Position numbers and translations under genes: made by a program. 64,000 nt of DNA from Nemertoderma westbladi (Eukaryota > Xenacoelomorpha > Nemertodermatida > Nemertodermatidae). The notes under the pieces were generated by a model. That model searched no databases. It saw nothing but the letters and a program-made list of their open reading frames with translations, and was not told where the DNA came from. Shown one piece after another: positions 54,539-64,000 of this stretch (the stretch's first letter is position 1; each line of letters opens with the position of its first letter). The stretch covers positions 1 through 64,000 of the forward strand of contig JAUCBJ010000071.1 in NCBI GenBank assembly GCA_032718475.1, written 5' to 3'.

Positions 54539-55800
54539 ATGTCAATTATTAAGGAATTGGATTTATTTTCTACATAACCAATACAGACTGAATTTAAAGC
54601 AAAGCATTATGAAACAATTTACCCCGTATCTAATCTCAGAAGTGAGTCTAGGGAAGTCACGTTCCTTGTACCGAGATCCAATTAATTCTATATGAAACTG
54701 CAAGATGCGTTATTAATTACAAAATGTACTGTACGCTGGGATAGACGACTTGAAAACTCCCATATTTATATGTTGAATTACCCCGCTGGAACTATGTGGA
54801 GTGATATTAAAATAGACCTTAATGAGAAGCAGGTTGAAAATAGCAATAACCATTATTTCTACAAGTCGTACTTATCCAATTTATTATTTACAACTTACGA
54901 GGATAAAAATGGGCTACTGGGTGCGGGTGGCTTTCATCAACCTTTATCTGAACACGGAAATGAAATTAATGCCGGCGCGCATCCTATTGACGAGGCCTTT
55001 AGTAAACAAATGCAATTTGTAAGTGGATTGACGATTGATTTTGATACTGAAAGCAAAATAATACAACCCGGGTATGATTTAAGAATGCATTTTAGAAAAG
55101 TATCAAATTCGTTTATTTTTAAAATCACTCCAAATGCAAACGCTGTGACAAATCTTCGGCTAGAATTAGATGAAATAAAGATCCTAATCCCTAGAATGGA
55201 GGTTAATCCGGTAATAGAAAGCAGTCACCTAAAAGGTTTAGAGAGTTACGATATTGAATATCAATTCCAAAAAAAGGAGGTGACAACATTTACTATTCCC
55301 GCTCAAACCACAAATTACACCCAAACAAACATATTTGATGGTAAAAAACCCAAATTAGTTATTATCGGCTTCATAACAAATAACGCTTATTCGGAAGAAT
55401 TAATTAGCAATCCTTTGAAATTTGAACATTTTAACCTTTTAGACGCGCGGAACTGATTGTAGACGGTCTTCCAGTAGGGGGTGTAATATACGAGCCTAAT
55501 TTTACAGATGGAACATACATTTTTGAGTATACTCAATTAATGAAGAACATTAATACATATATTAACGGTTATGGTGGTAATAATATAGACCATGAAACCT
55601 ACTTAGGTAATTGCCCCCTCCTATCCTGGGACCTAACCGCCGACGGCTATGTTAGAGATCCGCAACCGTCGATATATACTAACGGCCAATTAAAATTAAG
55701 ATTTGCCGAACCGTTGGTTGAAACCATAAATGTAATCGTTTTTAATATTTATGATCAATCATTAAGTTTAAATAGCAGGAAAGAAATACATATCGATTAA
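54539..55800 (+). pseudogene. Polinton major capsid protein (hexon-like), two stops and a frameshift
   Basis: The ATG at 54539 is 3 bases after the preceding stop. The start (KELDLFS, then QTEF and a YPVSNLR segment) has the N-terminal pattern of Polinton major capsid proteins. A TAA at 54575-54577 and another at 54683-54685 interrupt it. From 54692 the frame is open to 55456, with MHFRKVSNSFIFKI and KILIPRMEVNP. Near 55450 the frame shifts, and the C-terminal jelly roll (ELIVDGLPVGG, PLLSWDLTADGY, GQLKLRFAEPL) ends at 55800. Double-jelly-roll folds of this family build icosahedral capsids. In its present state the gene cannot make a full protein. Confidence 0.85.
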
Positions 55801-55802
55801 GT

Positions 55803-56255
55803 ATGTTATCTACAGAGGACCTTGATATGTTTCCAGTGGGTGGTCACTATTTGGGAGTGTTTCCAGCTAATAAATTACCTAAATTAGATAATAATAAGCG
55901 GCAGGATTATGGGTTAATAGTAAATACCGATAAAGAGCATCTGCCCGGGATTCATTGGATCGCAATATATATACGAGATAATGATGCCGAAGTATTTGAC
56001 TCGTTTGGACCAAAATATCCAAACAGATGCATTGAAAAATGGCTTGAGAAAAATTCCGCAAGATGGCGTACTACTCGCAAACAATTTCAAGACCCAAGGA
56101 GGACCATATGCGGCCTATACTGTCTTTATTACTTGGTAAATCGAATTCACACAAACTATCCAATAAGAGCGTTTACAAATAATGTGGAAATAAATGAAAT
56201 AATATTATATAAATGGCTTGTTAATTATTATAAAATAAACCAACAAGCGTTGTAA
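55803..56255 (+). CDS. Adenain-like cysteine protease
   Basis: The protein has 150 residues, starts two bases after the capsid stop, and is intact. His51 (PGIHWIAIYIRD), Asp66 (EVFDSFGP), a Gln near 94-96 and Cys103 (TICGLYCLYY) form the C5/Ulp1-type catalytic set. The family matures viral structural proteins, often at GG-containing sites such as those in the neighbouring small proteins. Length is at the short end for the group. Confidence 0.9.
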   Translation: MLSTEDLDMFPVGGHYLGVFPANKLPKLDNNKRQDYGLIVNTDKEHLPGIHWIAIYIRDNDAEVFDSFGPKYPNRCIEKWLEKNSARWRTTRKQFQDPRRTICGLYCLYYLVNRIHTNYPIRAFTNNVEINEIILYKWLVNYYKINQQAL

Positions 56256-56286
56256 TTAATCATTTAGCTTTTGTTTATCAGATAAA

Positions 56287-56883
56287 ATGGATAATATTAT
56301 TTTTGTTGATTTTCAATATTATAAGATAGACAATAAAGAGTATCCGGTAGTATTTAAAGAATTTGCTATATTCGATTCTAATTACACCAAAACTAATGTA
56401 AAGACGTTTTTAATTAAAGGCCCACCTAATATTAAGTTATCAGCATTAGATGCAGCCCACGTAAACAATTCACGGGATATGACTTCTCACTTGCCCTGGA
56501 ACTACGGGGACATTTTGCAAGATGACTTTAAAAAATATATGAAGAGACATTTAAAATATAAAAAAAATATTCATGTATTTGGGTTGATGAAGCGGTCAAT
56601 ATTAGTTTCCCAACTCGATGTTCTCGCGCCAAATTCGGTGGAGAAATTGGGAATATATAAGCAATATCACGATTATTTAACCCCTTGTCGCTTCCACGAT
56701 CAATTTACTACAGTAGAAAATAAATGTGCGTTCTACTTAAACATAAGGGATAACTGTCTGCGATACTGCTCAGCAAAACGCGTTGGGGGGTATGAGATGC
56801 TACACTTTTTCATGAGAAAGCGTTTAACTGCGACTGATGATGATAAACAGAAAGAAATAACTGCGGTGGAAGATGTACTGTAG
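56287..56883 (+). CDS. Polinton-associated protein with exonuclease-like N-terminus
   Basis: The protein has 198 residues. IIFVDFQYYKIDNKEYPVVF followed by KEFAIFD has the DEDD-like strand layout (a first acidic residue in VDFQ, then a KEFAI strand). A helical region with KYKKNIHVFGLMKRS and a Cys/His end (CRFHDQF, CAFYLNIRDNC, CSAKR) follow. Similar proteins are widespread in Polintons and arthropod genomes without proven function. Catalysis is uncertain because only part of the acidic set is visible. It is the last rightward gene; AATAAA lies about 50 bases downstream. Confidence 0.5.
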   Translation: MDNIIFVDFQYYKIDNKEYPVVFKEFAIFDSNYTKTNVKTFLIKGPPNIKLSALDAAHVNNSRDMTSHLPWNYGDILQDDFKKYMKRHLKYKKNIHVFGLMKRSILVSQLDVLAPNSVEKLGIYKQYHDYLTPCRFHDQFTTVENKCAFYLNIRDNCLRYCSAKRVGGYEMLHFFMRKRLTATDDDKQKEITAVEDVL

Positions 56884-57995
56884 GTTTACTCTAAGCATGT
56901 AATGTGATGGGATAATATATTTGTTTTAATGTCAATAAAAAATAATAAAAACATTAAAATATTTTTTTATATCGCTGTTTACACTCACAAACACACCAGA
57001 CCTACCGGTAGCCCTCTGTTGTATCAGAGTTTAACTACCAGTAGCTAGCTGACTTTACACATACAGACATATAGAATGGCGGAATGGCGCCCTTCTAGAC
57101 TGACTGCAACCACAAGGTTTTAGCGTTACTTACTAAATTAACTCAACATGGAGGGTTCGTGAATGCTGCATTAGAGAGGCCTACTGGTACCGACGGCCCT
57201 GTAGCCCAGTACTTGAGGATAGAGCAAGAGCATACCGGTTTCTTTGATTTAAGGATTACACTATTACACTTGAATGCTTCCAATTTTCTGTTTACAACTT
57301 TAATTGGTCTAATCTACATTACTGCGGGCGGGCTACTACTGTCGCATAGGTAAGCCTATACAGCTATAGTTAACTTTATGCGGGGGCCCTTTTTCGAATG
57401 TTGACCCAATATGGTTTATGGTTAACCTTTAGTACTCGCGGATAGGTAAGGTACACTTTCATTCGGTTAGGCATATAGGCCTAATGACTTACTCCTCAAC
57501 TGAAAGTTGACTAGCTCATTGATACAATAGGTGTGGTTAGGTACCGGTAGCGCTATAGGTCCTATAAAATCCCCTCGCACTCTCTGTTACTAACTTTCTA
57601 CATTCACTCTATGTTGTATGCTTCTTTACAGTTAGGGGCGCCATCATTCAACCAGTCATATAATGGCTCCACTCGGATACAATAGGTGTGGCTCGCGGTA
57701 TACCTAACTAAGCCTATATAAAATCCACCCCATTCTCTGTTACTAACATTCACTCTATGTTGACGGGGGACTATATAAAACATAGTTAATTTATTTATGT
57801 ATTCGCTTTTTTTAAATTAGATATAAAATAGATTCAGTCTACTAAGTTTTATAAGCAACAATAACTGATAACAATAACAACAACAACAACACAAAATTTA
57901 TTACTGTATTATACTTTTTATAGTCCTATATGTGGGTCCCTCTGTAGAGTTTCCTCCATTACCGGTACCTGTAAATGGTTGTTTATAGGCCTAAC
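56884..57995. other. Convergence region of the Polinton with host-like sequence
   Basis: There is no credible gene. A block of about 95 bases (GATACAATAGGTGTGG to CACTCTATGTTG, with CTATAAAATCC inside) stands at about 57522 and again at about 57678. TAGGCCTA (57475, 57985) and TACCGGTA (57003, 57540, 57961) occur here, but TAGGCCTA is not seen in the flanking Polinton gene blocks. Confidence 0.4.
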
Positions 57996-58322
57996 TTATA
58001 CCGGTCTTTGTGTTGGTATATTGAAGTGAAGCGTATCATCAACATCATTCTCCCAATTTTCACTAGAGGGTGAGCTTCCCGATATTTGCGGTTGTATCTT
58101 TATAACAAGCGAGAAATCTTTTGAAATTTCAACCTTTGTAGGCGATAAAGGTAGACCTACTCCATATTCTACCGAAGTAAACCCAATCTCAAATTTTTTG
58201 TTTATATATCGCAACTCCATCTCAGCAATATTGGATGCTGAGAGATATGTTTCGTCGCTTGATTGCAATTGGATTTTGATACAACTTTTCAACTCACGGT
58301 TATTGAAAAAGGCGAATGTCAT
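57996..58322 (-). CDS. Hypothetical small ORF (108 residues)
   Basis: The sequence has alternating hydrophobic patterns (IKIQLQSSDETYLS, FEIGFTSVEYGVGLPL, FSLVIKIQPQI) that suggest beta strands, and an acidic end. No family was recognised. It lies downstream of the TBP-like gene on the same strand and may be the last Polinton gene, or belong to the host-like segment. Confidence 0.35.
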   Translation of the reverse strand: MTFAFFNNRELKSCIKIQLQSSDETYLSASNIAEMELRYINKKFEIGFTSVEYGVGLPLSPTKVEISKDFSLVIKIQPQISGSSPSSENWENDVDDTLHFNIPTQRPV

Positions 58323-58432
58323 CTTCGAGTTGAGGTAAGTTGTCGTCGTCGTCGTAACTAGGTACCGGAAAGAATATCTTTAAATTGAATAGGTAGGCCT
58401 ACTGATATTTTTTCTTCTTTTGTTTAACAAAA

Positions 58433-58660
58433 TTATAGTTCACTGTCAGAAAAATTGAGTTTATATATATTTTTGTAGAGGGTCGCAGATGTGTACATTA
58501 CAAAATTCCCATAGTTAACAAAATGCACAACATAAACCTTTCCCATGCGGATTAGCGATATATGCTCTGTTCGTTGTTCTATTCTGAATGTAGGGAGATG
58601 CATAGCCGATGTTTTAATGATATGTACCGGTATACAGACTAGTAACAGATAGGAGGGCAT
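58433..58660 (-). CDS. Hypothetical small ORF (75 residues)
   Basis: The product has 75 residues with a hydrophobic start (MPSYLLLVCIPVHIIKT). There is no known domain. It could be chance in this AT-rich stretch. Confidence 0.2.
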   Translation of the reverse strand: MPSYLLLVCIPVHIIKTSAMHLPTFRIEQRTEHISLIRMGKVYVVHFVNYGNFVMYTSATLYKNIYKLNFSDSEL

Positions 58661-59005
58661 TGTCTTTGACTATGAATACCAGCACATAGCCCTAATCTTT
58701 TCTCACCGAGCTTAGCGTTGCCCACCGCACTCACGCACACTCATAAGTAACAGATGCGCTATTGTAACTCACTCGTGAGCAACAAGGCCAAGTTAGCTAG
58801 CTAGCTACAGCCCCTGAGTATACTATGCCTACTTGAGTGTTACAAGCAGCAATCGCTCTACCGAAGTTAATTTCCCCTCAAACTAGTTGTTGATTTTAAA
58901 AAAAAAAATATTCATAATTTTTTTCCAACCAATTTAATATATATATATTTTACAGTAAAAATCTCCACCACCAAACAGCAACAACAACAATAAATTTCAC
59001 TCACA

Positions 59006-59584
59006 CTAATTATATTTTACAACAAAAACCCTCGCACCAAACAATAATAAATTATTAACCAGTTTGTTGAATATAGGGTAATATATATGAAATTTAAATG
59101 GGGAACACATTAATGTACATTTACCGGTGTAGAAGCAGCAAACAACAACATTATTATTTATTCTGACTTTACAGTTATTGAATATTTCAGGTTCATATAT
59201 AACTTGAAGTTGCACATTATCAAAGACAACATAAAACCCGGTATTGTTTATCAATAACCTATAGACTACAGACTTAATACTAAAAATATAAGTACATAAA
59301 TTAACAGATTTTAAAATCAAATTAATACTAGTTTTATCAAATATATGCTTTTTTACTTTTTGGAAATTATACTTACTGCCTAATAATGTAATACGACCAT
59401 TTTTAAATATTAATAATGTAGCCCCAAATATCTTATATATAAACTGATTTGGTTTGAGTATGTGTTTACCAGATAATTGATTTTTTAATTCTTTAAAATT
59501 AATCGCTGACACTTGCTGGCAACTTATATTTTTATTTACTATTTGATAATTCATCATCAATACCATCGTCTTTTGGTTCTTCAT
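59006..59584 (-). CDS. TATA-binding-protein-like protein encoded by the Polinton
   Basis: The protein has 192 residues. It shows the two imperfect repeats of the TBP core: about 13-82 (NQFIYKIFGATLLIFKNGR then ITLLGSK) and 86-180 (YEPEIF, then VVCCFYTGKCTLM and YYPIFNKLV). The layout (strand, turn with SG/NG/TG, helix after LGSK or CSP) follows TBP. The four phenylalanines that kink TATA DNA in TBP have counterparts here: Phe48, Phe60, Phe135 and Phe151. There is no long N-terminal extension. The start overlaps the 3' end of the polymerase gene by about 50 bases in another frame, which shows that it belongs to the element. Such a factor could direct host RNA polymerase II or a late programme to element promoters; that is inference. 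Overall identity to cellular TBP is low. Confidence 0.8.
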   Translation of the reverse strand: MKNQKTMVLMMNYQIVNKNISCQQVSAINFKELKNQLSGKHILKPNQFIYKIFGATLLIFKNGRITLLGSKYNFQKVKKHIFDKTSINLILKSVNLCTYIFSIKSVVYRLLINNTGFYVVFDNVQLQVIYEPEIFNNCKVRINNNVVVCCFYTGKCTLMCSPFKFHIYYPIFNKLVNNLLLFGARVFVVKYN

Positions 59585-62500
59585 AAATTGGTATATTTGA
59601 TATTTTTATAGGTTTTTTGAGGTTTGTTTTATAGTGCCCCCAAGGAAGCGAATGATTTTTATTAACCCAATAAAGTTTATCGTCAAAGCTACTGAGTGCA
59701 AATTTATTTTGCTTTAAGGTATAAATACGATGTAATTTAGTTTGAAATCTGTTATATGTTTTTTTTCATTTCTTCATTTGAGTTATATGCTTTTAAATAT
59801 TCTTCATGTGTAATATTCGTTTCCACAACAGCTCTTGTAATACCTTTTGCTCTACGAATATTTTTGTTATTCCATTTCAAAATTGAATATAATTTTGGTC
59901 TTAAAAATACTGCTTGTTTAATTTCACGTGAGGCTAGTTCGTCTTTACAGTAATAGAGTTGGGACTTATTTTTATCGCTGTAAAGAGGGTGATCCTTAGG
60001 GTAATTGGAAGTGTCTAAAATATTATTTTTAATTAAGGCTTTTAAAAAATTATTCTGCGATGTATTATAATAACAACCTATTAAAGAGTCAGTGTCTGAT
60101 GCAGCAATTTCAATACGACAGTTTAATTCTTTCTCAATAGGTAGCAATTTATTGTAAAACAGCTCATACATATCCAATTTAGCCAAGTCCAACACAGCGC
60201 TACCAATAAATATAGGCTTATCGAGAGTTACAGAGTCTTTCACAAATAAATGTCCCGATAATGTATTATTGTATATTATAAATTGTTCATGATTATACAA
60301 TTTACCAATTGATCGCATTTATCGTTGCTATTTGCGATACGAAAGTTACATCGATCTCTTATCTTTTCTATTGATTTGCCAAACAGTGAATTATTGAGCA
60401 ATTTCGCGACAGCTGTTTCAATGTAACTTTTTGCTAGGCGCCTTTGATTAATATTAAAATCTATGTAGGGCTTAAATACAAAGTCTTGATGGAAAGAATA
60501 TAATTTATGGAGCTTAGTAACAATTAATCCATGTTTTATATAAAATTTTAACAGTACAAATGTAAATGATAAAACTCTATCAAATTGCGTCAGCAAGAGT
60601 TTTGGTGTAGACATCCTATATTTACGGGAGGTACCTCTTTGTATTGACAAGTTATTAAATTGTTCCCGCATATAAGGTGAAAGCATTGATTCATTTATAC
60701 TTAAATGCTCAGGGGCTAACGGTAATTGTAATGTTTGATCGTGAATAGCCTTGGGATAATTTAAATCACATATTAAAAAATATCCGGTAGATCCATCAAT
60801 GTCTAAATCTACCAAGTACTCGATTAGTTTTTCTGGAATTGCATTCACTAAATGTTTAATACTTACTTCTTTGAATTGCGAGGTGGGTAGTTTTTTACTT
60901 AAATTCCCAGAATATAAAGAGTTGAAATCAATATTAAAAATATGGCATTCTTCCTTAGTAGAATCATATGTACTTGTTCCTTGTATATTTGATTCTATAT
61001 AATGCTTTCGACAAAATGAAACACCACCCCTAATTGATTTTTCAAAATCTCTATATGTCTGATAATCCTTTATTAATTCTATTTTACATTTATTATATTT
61101 TAGCGCGCAATCATAGGTAAATGACGCGATACTACAGTAAAAAACCACTTCTAAATCGTAATTTTGTTTACAAACATTCCTAAAATTCTCAAATATATCG
61201 GCAAGCAAACAAACATCGAGTTTTAAATAGGCTAAAAGATAATCTTTGAGATTCACACAGTCGAATTCAACCCATGATAATTCCGCAAACCTATAATCTT
61301 CAATTGTATATGTTTTTTGACTTAAGTTACTAAAAAAATTATTTATAGAGGGCAAACTAGTATCATTAAATTTATTAATATCTGTCAAGTACTCGTATGG
61401 AAATACTCCTTTCCGTTTAATTGTTGAGTTATTCAAGTTTGGATAAAAATATTTCATTTCTTGTAGAGTAATAGGTAAAATTGAGCTTATATCATGACTC
61501 GCTACATCCTTTATTGAACACTCAACTAAATTACTTAAAGAAAAGCTTAAAAATTGATATGTGTCCAAGAAACGTAACTCAATTTTTTTAGAAGTGTTTT
61601 TAATTGGGATAAATGCACTCAGTGAAATATATCGTTCTGTATTTCTCGGTATAACCTTTATATCCCAATCTGTGTATTTCTTATCTCTAAATCCGGTTTG
61701 TAATATACAATATATATCGTAGTTGTTGGAATTGTGCCCGCAAAGTACATACAGGTATCGTTACAATGATAAACTTCGGTTACAACTATTACAGGCTGCC
61801 GCAATATATTTACCAGTAATATGTGAATGGTGTCTGTTTTTCCCAACATTATTATTTAAAGTAACATTACAATAGAAACAGAATTTTGCTTGTTCAAAAT
61901 TTACAAAATCAATATTAGTAAATGACATGGTTTTATGAGTGTATATGTCTGACCAACAACATAATTCAGTTAAATCAGTATATAATGAATCTAAGAAATC
62001 TTGAATACAATTATTATTATTATTTGTCTTTACAAATGTTTTCAAATGACATTTTGGTGGGTCAATTAATTCAGTATTGGGAACAATTAAATAACTCACA
62101 GCGCACGGTATATGCTCCTGTATAAATTGATTATTAACTGAAGGTTGTAAGATACATTCTATATCAAAGTAGGTGACAAACAATGGGGATAAGGTTCTAT
62201 CTAAATTTGTAAAACTAATGTGTGTTCTTTTTTTATTAGGTAGTTTCTCACGCTGACTTCTTCCTTGGTAGCAGGCGAGACGGTATCGATGAAGAACTTC
62301 CGCTCGAAAAAAATGAGCCAAGCACCTTTCACAAAATTGCCTACCTCGGGTATGAAGAGCTCTCGTATTCAGCAATAGATTCAAGTTAGTAATGCAAACA
62401 TAATGATTCAGTTTAGGTACATTGTTATTTTTTACTACAAGTAATATATTTAATAACTGTTTATCAGGTGTAATTTTACTAAACGGAGGTTGTCTTAATA

Positions 62501-63586
62501 TAGATACAGGGGTGCGTTTGTTGTTGTTATTCCAATATAGTAAATTAATTATATATTTTGAATTTTGTTTTTCAAAAAGTTTAATCGCTAACTGCCACTC
62601 TGATAATCTTTGTTCCCATTGTCAAAAATGAAATGACTCATATAATTTTTGTACAATTAAGTATGGTTTTTGTTGTTTTTCACTTTGCTACCAAATTTTG
62701 CGGATATAATAGCCCATTTGAAACAATCATTATCAGCTGTTTGTATATTTATTGTACATTTTTTAGCTGATAAAGCCTTAGGTAATTCCATATATCCATG
62801 CCCCTTATATAGTAACGACCTACACTTAGATTCAGCTAATTTAATTTCAACCCTTAATAAAGATTTACTACGCCACCCCGAACCACGTGTGTTAAAGATG
62901 GCTATTTTTTGTAATATATTTCCCAGCACATACTCAAACCATGAGTCAAAACTTTGCGGCGAATCTACAGTATTAATAGCACCACCGGAAGAATTAAAAT
63001 AAAAGGTTTCCAATTGCTCGCCTTCTGAAAAATGTGATCTGTACATTAATACATTTAGACCTAACCACAGTCTAAGAACATTCATTTCTTTCAATCTATC
63101 TAATATTAACTGAAGAATATTACCTCGAATTTGTGCTAATGCTGTTTCTACATCGGGATAATCTCTAGAAGTTGGTAGGTCGTGGACATAAATTTCAAGA
63201 CGATTATCGTGAGCTTCTTGTTCCCGCGTAAAAATTGTTGCGCATGTACCAAGAGCCACCCTTAAGTTTTTTCTGGATAATATATTTTTATGTTGCGGAA
63301 ATTTACGCTTTCTTGTGTAGTAACATTTCAAGTGACAGTCGTGTCGTATATAATTCTCATATGTATACTCTTTATTACAGGTAGAACAAGTCAATTGATA
63401 GGTGCGGAACTCCATTTCTTTACAACCAGTAGTTGATTCATGTCGTTTACAAATTTCGCTGCATGAAGTCACGACATGACACTTAAAACAAGAATAACCT
63501 TCAAAATGTGACCGTAGGTGGCGTAAGTAATTATGTCTAGTTACATTCATATGACAGAATGAACAACATATTGTTATTTTATCCAT
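59532..63586 (-). pseudogene. Protein-primed family B DNA polymerase of the Polinton, several breaks
   Basis: The N-terminus (63586-62657) has Cys/His zinc motifs (CCSFCHMNVTRHNYLRHLRSH) and the Polinton segment before the exonuclease (LPKAL, NDCFKWAII). The exonuclease has YFDIEC and HNSNNYD. The palm has IDFNSLYSGNLSKKLP (motif A), KLLNNSLFGKS (motif B) and ASDTDSLI (motif C), so catalytic Asp residues remain. Breaks seen: a frame change with stops near 62.60-62.66 kb, a TAA at 61761-61763, a frame change near 60.3 kb, and a frame change at an A8 run near 59.76 kb. After the last, the family C-terminus (SLPWGHY) is in another frame and ends at 59532. The enzyme replicates the linear element from a terminal protein primer. 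Confidence 0.9.
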
Positions 63587-63775
63587 GTTAAAGTTTGTTT
63601 AGATAAATAATAATAATAATAATAATAAAATATCTCCAAAGATTAAAATAAAATGAAATGATATGATATTGACTATATCTAAACATTTATATGCTAGCGA
63701 GTGAAATAATTTTAAACCAATCACAAATCGCATATGACCATTGGAAACCACAAAGAGTTTAACTTATGATCAGGT
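63587..63775. other. Short spacer with (AAT)n and CGCATATGACC
   Basis: A TTATT-triplet run (63607-63628) stands just before the polymerase start on its strand, as before the ATPase and penton-like starts. CGCATATGACC (about 63729) also occurs near 52054. Confidence 0.4.
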
Positions 63776-64000
63776 TTACATGTTAGGATAATAATCAGGT
63801 TTCCATGGAGAATTAGTAACAGGCTCTACTAGAACTGGGTTACTGACAACTTTCTGTTTCTTTGCAGGTGATGCGTTGGTAAATTTACTCGATGATCTTG
63901 GCTTCCGAGGTAATATTTCAGGAAAGACCTGTTGCGGTTGAGAGCAACTCTCTTCAACATCCGGATTAGGTGATGGGATCTCTACGAACGCTTTAGGTTT
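63776..64000 (-). CDS. C-terminal end of an ORF, Pro/Ser/Lys-rich (partial)
   Basis: An open minus-strand frame enters from the right edge and stops at 63776-63778 after 74 codons. It is Pro-rich, with SPAKKQKVV (possible nuclear-localisation signal) and ends SPWKPDYYPNM. It precedes the polymerase on the same strand, so it is probably another Polinton gene, upstream of polB. No family was recognised. Confidence 0.5.
   Translation of the reverse strand, partial: KPKAFVEIPSPNPDVEESCSQPQQVFPEILPRKPRSSSKFTNASPAKKQKVVSNPVLVEPVTNSPWKPDYYPNM

Larger units (their letters stand above)
48325..64000. mobile_element. Polinton/Maverick (adintovirus-like) element, decayed, running off the window
   Basis: A retroviral-type integrase, protein-primed DNA polymerase B, A32-like packaging ATPase, adenain-like protease, double-jelly-roll-type major capsid protein and penton-like proteins are all present. 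That set defines Polintons. Genes to 56.9 kb run rightward and genes from 58.0 kb to the end run leftward, so the blocks converge. Neighbouring genes overlap or are a few bases apart, as in viruses. Terminal repeats and target duplication are not visible. Several genes carry stops or frameshifts, so the copy cannot be active as it stands. Confidence 0.9.

Noticed and set aside
57159-57353. 64-residue ORF in the convergence region
   Set aside because: It starts with GTG, has no domain, and lies in host-like repeat DNA.

Overview
The window is eukaryotic nuclear DNA from an animal, most likely a marine invertebrate. It is AT-rich and dominated by LINEs, LTR elements, a tRNA-derived SINE and a Polinton/Maverick (adintovirus-like) element. 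It also holds an animal-type NXF1 mRNA-export gene and a polyubiquitin-like gene. The octamers TAGGCCTA and TACCGGTA are strikingly frequent in the non-element DNA. I cannot name the species from sequence alone.

Layout. 0-5.9 kb: an intact gag-like ORF with three zinc knuckles, flanked by two outward-facing tRNA-like sequences. 5.96-10.83 kb: a 63-bp satellite organised as a 35-unit higher-order repeat. 10.83-23.10 kb: a composite insertion into that satellite, bounded by an 11-bp target-site duplication. It is a minus-strand LINE (LINE-A) split by a Ty3/Gypsy element, which is itself interrupted by a 5'-truncated Ty1/Copia element. 23.9-25.9 kb: a four-domain ubiquitin-like gene and an uncertain membrane-protein ORF. 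26.4-30.9 kb: a nearly complete CR1/L2-like LINE (LINE-B) with lesions. 33.6-34.5 kb: a LINE 3' end whose last 69 bases are tandemly repeated about 11 times. 36.3-38.3 kb: an intronless NXF1-like gene. 38.3-46.1 kb: no genes, but many palindromes, hairpins, duplicated blocks and a foldback SINE. 46.1-47.65 kb: the start of a BEL/Pao-like gag, interrupted by a 1.2-kb TA-flanked non-autonomous DNA transposon.

48.3-64 kb (running off the window): a decayed Polinton with convergent gene blocks. The rightward block reads small ORF, RING protein, packaging ATPase, two small virion-type proteins, integrase, two paralogous penton-like proteins, basic core-like protein, major capsid protein, adenain-like protease and an exonuclease-like Polinton protein. 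The leftward block, in transcription order, is a partial ORF, the protein-primed DNA polymerase B, a TATA-binding-protein-like protein overlapping the polymerase 3' end, and two small ORFs. ATPase, capsid, one penton-like gene and polymerase carry stops or frameshifts. Integrase, protease, RING, TBP-like and several small ORFs are open.

The most unusual item is the Polinton-borne TBP-like protein. It keeps both halves of the TBP saddle and all four phenylalanines at the DNA-intercalating positions, which suggests the element supplied its own transcription-initiation factor. The RING protein could act on host ubiquitin pathways.
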